This document shows positions 4,949-6,005 of a stretch of DNA of 6,005 nucleotides, in pieces. The stretch spans positions 1-6,005 of the forward strand of contig DAOVKQ010000049.1 of the NCBI GenBank assembly GCA_030631705.1. Reading direction: 5' to 3'. The notes under the pieces are model-generated. The model saw only the letters and a program-made list of their open reading frames with translations. It made no database searches and was not told where the DNA came from. Origin of the DNA: Candidatus Omnitrophota bacterium. Its GTDB lineage: Bacteria > Omnitrophota > Gorgyraeia > Duberdicusellales > 4484-171. The translations under genes and the position numbers were made by a program. Within the stretch, counting starts at the first letter, position 1. Every line of letters starts with the position of its first letter.

Positions 4949-5104
4949 ACCCAGCACCCAGCAAGAAAGATGTATTATGTATATACACTAAAGAATGCAA
5001 AAACGGACAAGTTTATCAGGGAAATAAAAAATTATGGACAGGCAATCAGCGTGACTAAATCAGGAGTTAAAAAACCATCAGGGTAAAATTTCTGGGTGCT
5101 GGGT
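4949..5104 (+). mobile_element. GIY-YIG unit bounded by 13-bp inverted repeats
   Basis: ACCCAGCACCCAG (4949-4961) is repeated exactly, inverted, at 5092-5104. The arms flank the GIY-YIG relic at 4970-5086, which fits a small internally deleted element whose ends were kept. No target-site duplication is evident, and element status is inferred. Confidence 0.4.
4970..5086 (+). pseudogene. GIY-YIG endonuclease relic
   Basis: Starting at ATG 4970 the frame reads MYYVYTLKNAKTDKF, the usual opening of small single-domain GIY-YIG nucleases (UPF0213/YhbQ-like). Where FYIGYT and the catalytic Arg and Glu regions should follow, it passes instead to IREIKNYGQAISVTKSGVKKPSG and stops, 38 residues in all against roughly 80-100 for the family. 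The second GIY-YIG motif half is missing, so it cannot be an active nuclease. The KNY and KSG fragments recall the C-terminal part of the family, which suggests internal deletion rather than simple truncation, but this is weak. There is no SD; the AAG just before ATG is part of the flanking sequence. The frame is open further upstream from TTG 4898 but runs through unrelated repeat sequence there. Confidence 0.5.
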
Positions 5105-5111
5105 TTAATTC

Positions 5112-5139
5112 CCCCGCACCCAGAAAACTGGGTGCGGGG
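5112..5139. repeat. Perfect 12-bp hairpin upstream of the Lrp gene
   Basis: Left arm CCCCGCACCCAG (5112-5123), loop AAAA, right arm CTGGGTGCGGGG (5128-5139). The stem shares the motif GCACCCAG with the inverted repeats at 4949-4961 and 5092-5104, so it belongs to the same repeat family. It ends 5 nt before the SD of the Lrp gene. No T tract follows, but its stability could block read-through or reduce translation. Confidence 0.65.
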
Positions 5140-5158
5140 TCATTAAAGGAGGTTAAAA

Positions 5159-5641
5159 ATGGATGATATTTTAGAGATTTTAGAGTCAAACGCGCGGATT
5201 TCTTTAGAAGATTTAGCCAAGCTGGCCAAAAAGAACGTAAAAGACGTAAAGAAGGCGGTTAAGCAATATGAAAAAAAAGGGGTTATCGTAAAATATAAGA
5301 CTATGCTGAATAAGGAAAAGATTAGCGACACCCGGACGGTTCTTGCGTTGATAGAAGTAAATGTTACCCCCCAGAAAGACGTTGGGTTTGATCATGTGGC
5401 AGAGAGAATTTATCGCTTCCCTGAAGTAAAAAGCTGTTATCTTATTTCAGGGACATACGATTTGTTACTTATGATAGAAGGTGAAGATATACATACTGTA
5501 TCCAGTTTTGTATCGGAGAAGCTTTCTCCTCTGAGCAGTGTTAAGAGAACGGTTACTCATTTTATGTTAAAAAAATACAAAGAAGACGGGGTAGTGCTGG
5601 TAAAAGAAGAACGGAATAAGCGGCTGCCTATTACCTATTAA
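5159..5641 (+). CDS. Lrp/AsnC family transcriptional regulator
   Basis: The 160-residue product has the two-domain Lrp/AsnC layout. An N-terminal winged helix-turn-helix is at about 1-47 (MDDILEILESNARISLEDLAKLAKKNVKDVKKAVKQYEKKGVIVKYKTML). A RAM ligand-binding domain is at about 60-140, with the PEVKSCYLISGTYDLLLMIEG signature at 88-108; G98 and D101 are the usual effector-site positions. These proteins form octamers or dimers that respond to amino acids. The start has an ideal SD (AAAGGAGG at 5145-5152, 6-nt spacing). It is followed 12 bp downstream by an aminotransferase gene, a pairing also known from Bacillus subtilis AlaR/AlaT (YugG/YugH). It probably controls that operon in response to an amino acid. 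The sequence from Lys-rich helix to stop is normal, with no truncation. Confidence 0.92.
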   Translation: MDDILEILESNARISLEDLAKLAKKNVKDVKKAVKQYEKKGVIVKYKTMLNKEKISDTRTVLALIEVNVTPQKDVGFDHVAERIYRFPEVKSCYLISGTYDLLLMIEGEDIHTVSSFVSEKLSPLSSVKRTVTHFMLKKYKEDGVVLVKEERNKRLPITY

Positions 5642-5653
5642 TATATATAAAAA

Positions 5654-6005
5654 ATGATTTCAAAGAGAGTAGAAAAAATCCCCCCTTCGGGGATACGCGA
5701 ATTTTTTGATTTAGTTTTAGGGATGCCCGAGGTAATTTCTCTCGGTGTAGGGGAGCCGGACTTTGTCGCTCCCTGGCGCATAAGAGAGAAGGCGATCACC
5801 GCCCTGGAAGAAGGGTATACCTCATATACTTCTAACAGCGGGCTGAAGGTATTAAGAAGTCAAATAGCGAAGTATTTAGAGAAAAAATACGGCCTTTGTT
5901 ACGATAGTAAAGACGAAGTCCTCATAACCGTAGGAGTAAGCCAGGGTTTAGACCTGGCCTTGCGGGCGATTCTGGATCCAAAAGACAAAGTGATTATAGT
6001 GAGCC
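5654..6005 (+). CDS. Class I/II pyridoxal-phosphate aminotransferase, N-terminal part (runs off window)
   Basis: The frame is open from ATG 5654 to the last base and gives 117 residues. Landmarks of fold-type I aspartate/alanine aminotransferases appear: the N-terminal arm VEKIPPSGIREFFDL (6-20), ISLGVGEPDF (28-37), the YTSYTSNSGLKVLRSQIAKYL substrate-region segment (56-76), and ITVGVSQGLDLALRAILDPKDKVII (91-115), where SQG sits at the cofactor-phosphate position. The catalytic lysine lies beyond the window. The wording is close to AlaT/YugH-type or PatB-adjacent enzymes, so alanine or aspartate transamination is likely but not proven. There is no SD before this ATG: the 12-bp gap to the regulator's stop is only A and T, so translation probably depends on coupling to the regulator gene. 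Confidence 0.9.
   Translation, partial: MISKRVEKIPPSGIREFFDLVLGMPEVISLGVGEPDFVAPWRIREKAITALEEGYTSYTSNSGLKVLRSQIAKYLEKKYGLCYDSKDEVLITVGVSQGLDLALRAILDPKDKVIIVS

Noticed and set aside
4898..5086. 62-residue gene starting at TTG 4898
   Set aside because: The first 24 codons run through the inverted-repeat unit and the flanking 13-bp repeat; only the part from ATG 4970 resembles a protein family, and even that is broken.
4949..5139. CRISPR-like array from repeated CACCCAG motifs
   Set aside because: Copies are few, change orientation and are unevenly spaced; they fit inverted-repeat element ends, not repeat-spacer units.
5678..5694. ATCCCC/GGGGAT hairpin at the start of the aminotransferase gene
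   Set aside because: It lies in codons for the conserved IPPSGI segment, so protein constraint explains it well enough.
1..6005. A complete new defence or biosynthetic system
   Set aside because: Apart from the WYL-type exonuclease and the repeat mosaic, the genes are common housekeeping families with no multi-gene effector/sensor/immunity arrangement visible.

Overview
The window looks like chromosome from an AT-leaning, uncultured-type bacterium. Most genes have strong AGGAGG-type Shine-Dalgarno (SD) sequences. Genes are packed in short operons, and the mix (SixA-type phosphatase, CBS-pair protein, single RRM protein, free-standing MetG C-terminal domain, YjbQ, Lrp/AsnC regulator next to an aminotransferase) would suit a Candidatus Omnitrophota-like or other PVC/Elusimicrobia-like lineage. 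That placement is inference from general gene content; nothing in the window proves it.

Layout. (1) 1-919: the 3' end of a SixA-like phosphohistidine phosphatase gene (+) converges on a HAD-family phosphatase gene (-). (2) 920-1080: a divergent control region with a TATAAT box for each direction, an operator-like dyad (943-964) and a leader hairpin (1041-1065). (3) 1081-1968: a two-CBS-domain protein and a zinc-ribbon membrane protein, probably one transcript, closed by a terminator shared with (4) the convergent RRM RNA-binding protein gene (2027-2329, -). The RRM gene has a long purine-rich leader and a good sigma70-type promoter at 2549-2577. (5) 2644-3078: an exported DUF192 protein (+). 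(6) 3192-4805: a tight three-gene operon of MetG-C-like tRNA-binding protein, YjbQ-family protein, and a DEDDh (DnaQ-like) exonuclease carrying a C-terminal WYL-like domain. The exonuclease frame is broken by one base in a run of seven T. (7) 4805-5140: a non-coding mosaic of palindromes, inverted repeats and a GIY-YIG nuclease relic. (8) 5159-6005: an Lrp/AsnC regulator followed at once by a class I/II aminotransferase gene that runs off the window.

Most of the window is ordinary housekeeping. Two places deserve real attention. The exonuclease gene changes frame exactly at U UUU UUG, a canonical -1 slippery heptamer in the correct register, and the restored protein joins a complete DEDDh active site to a WYL-like domain. 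The 335-bp repeat mosaic before the Lrp gene looks like an internally deleted GIY-YIG mobile unit bounded by 13-bp inverted repeats, next to a second dispersed-repeat-like segment. No complete defence system, CRISPR array, tRNA or rRNA was seen.
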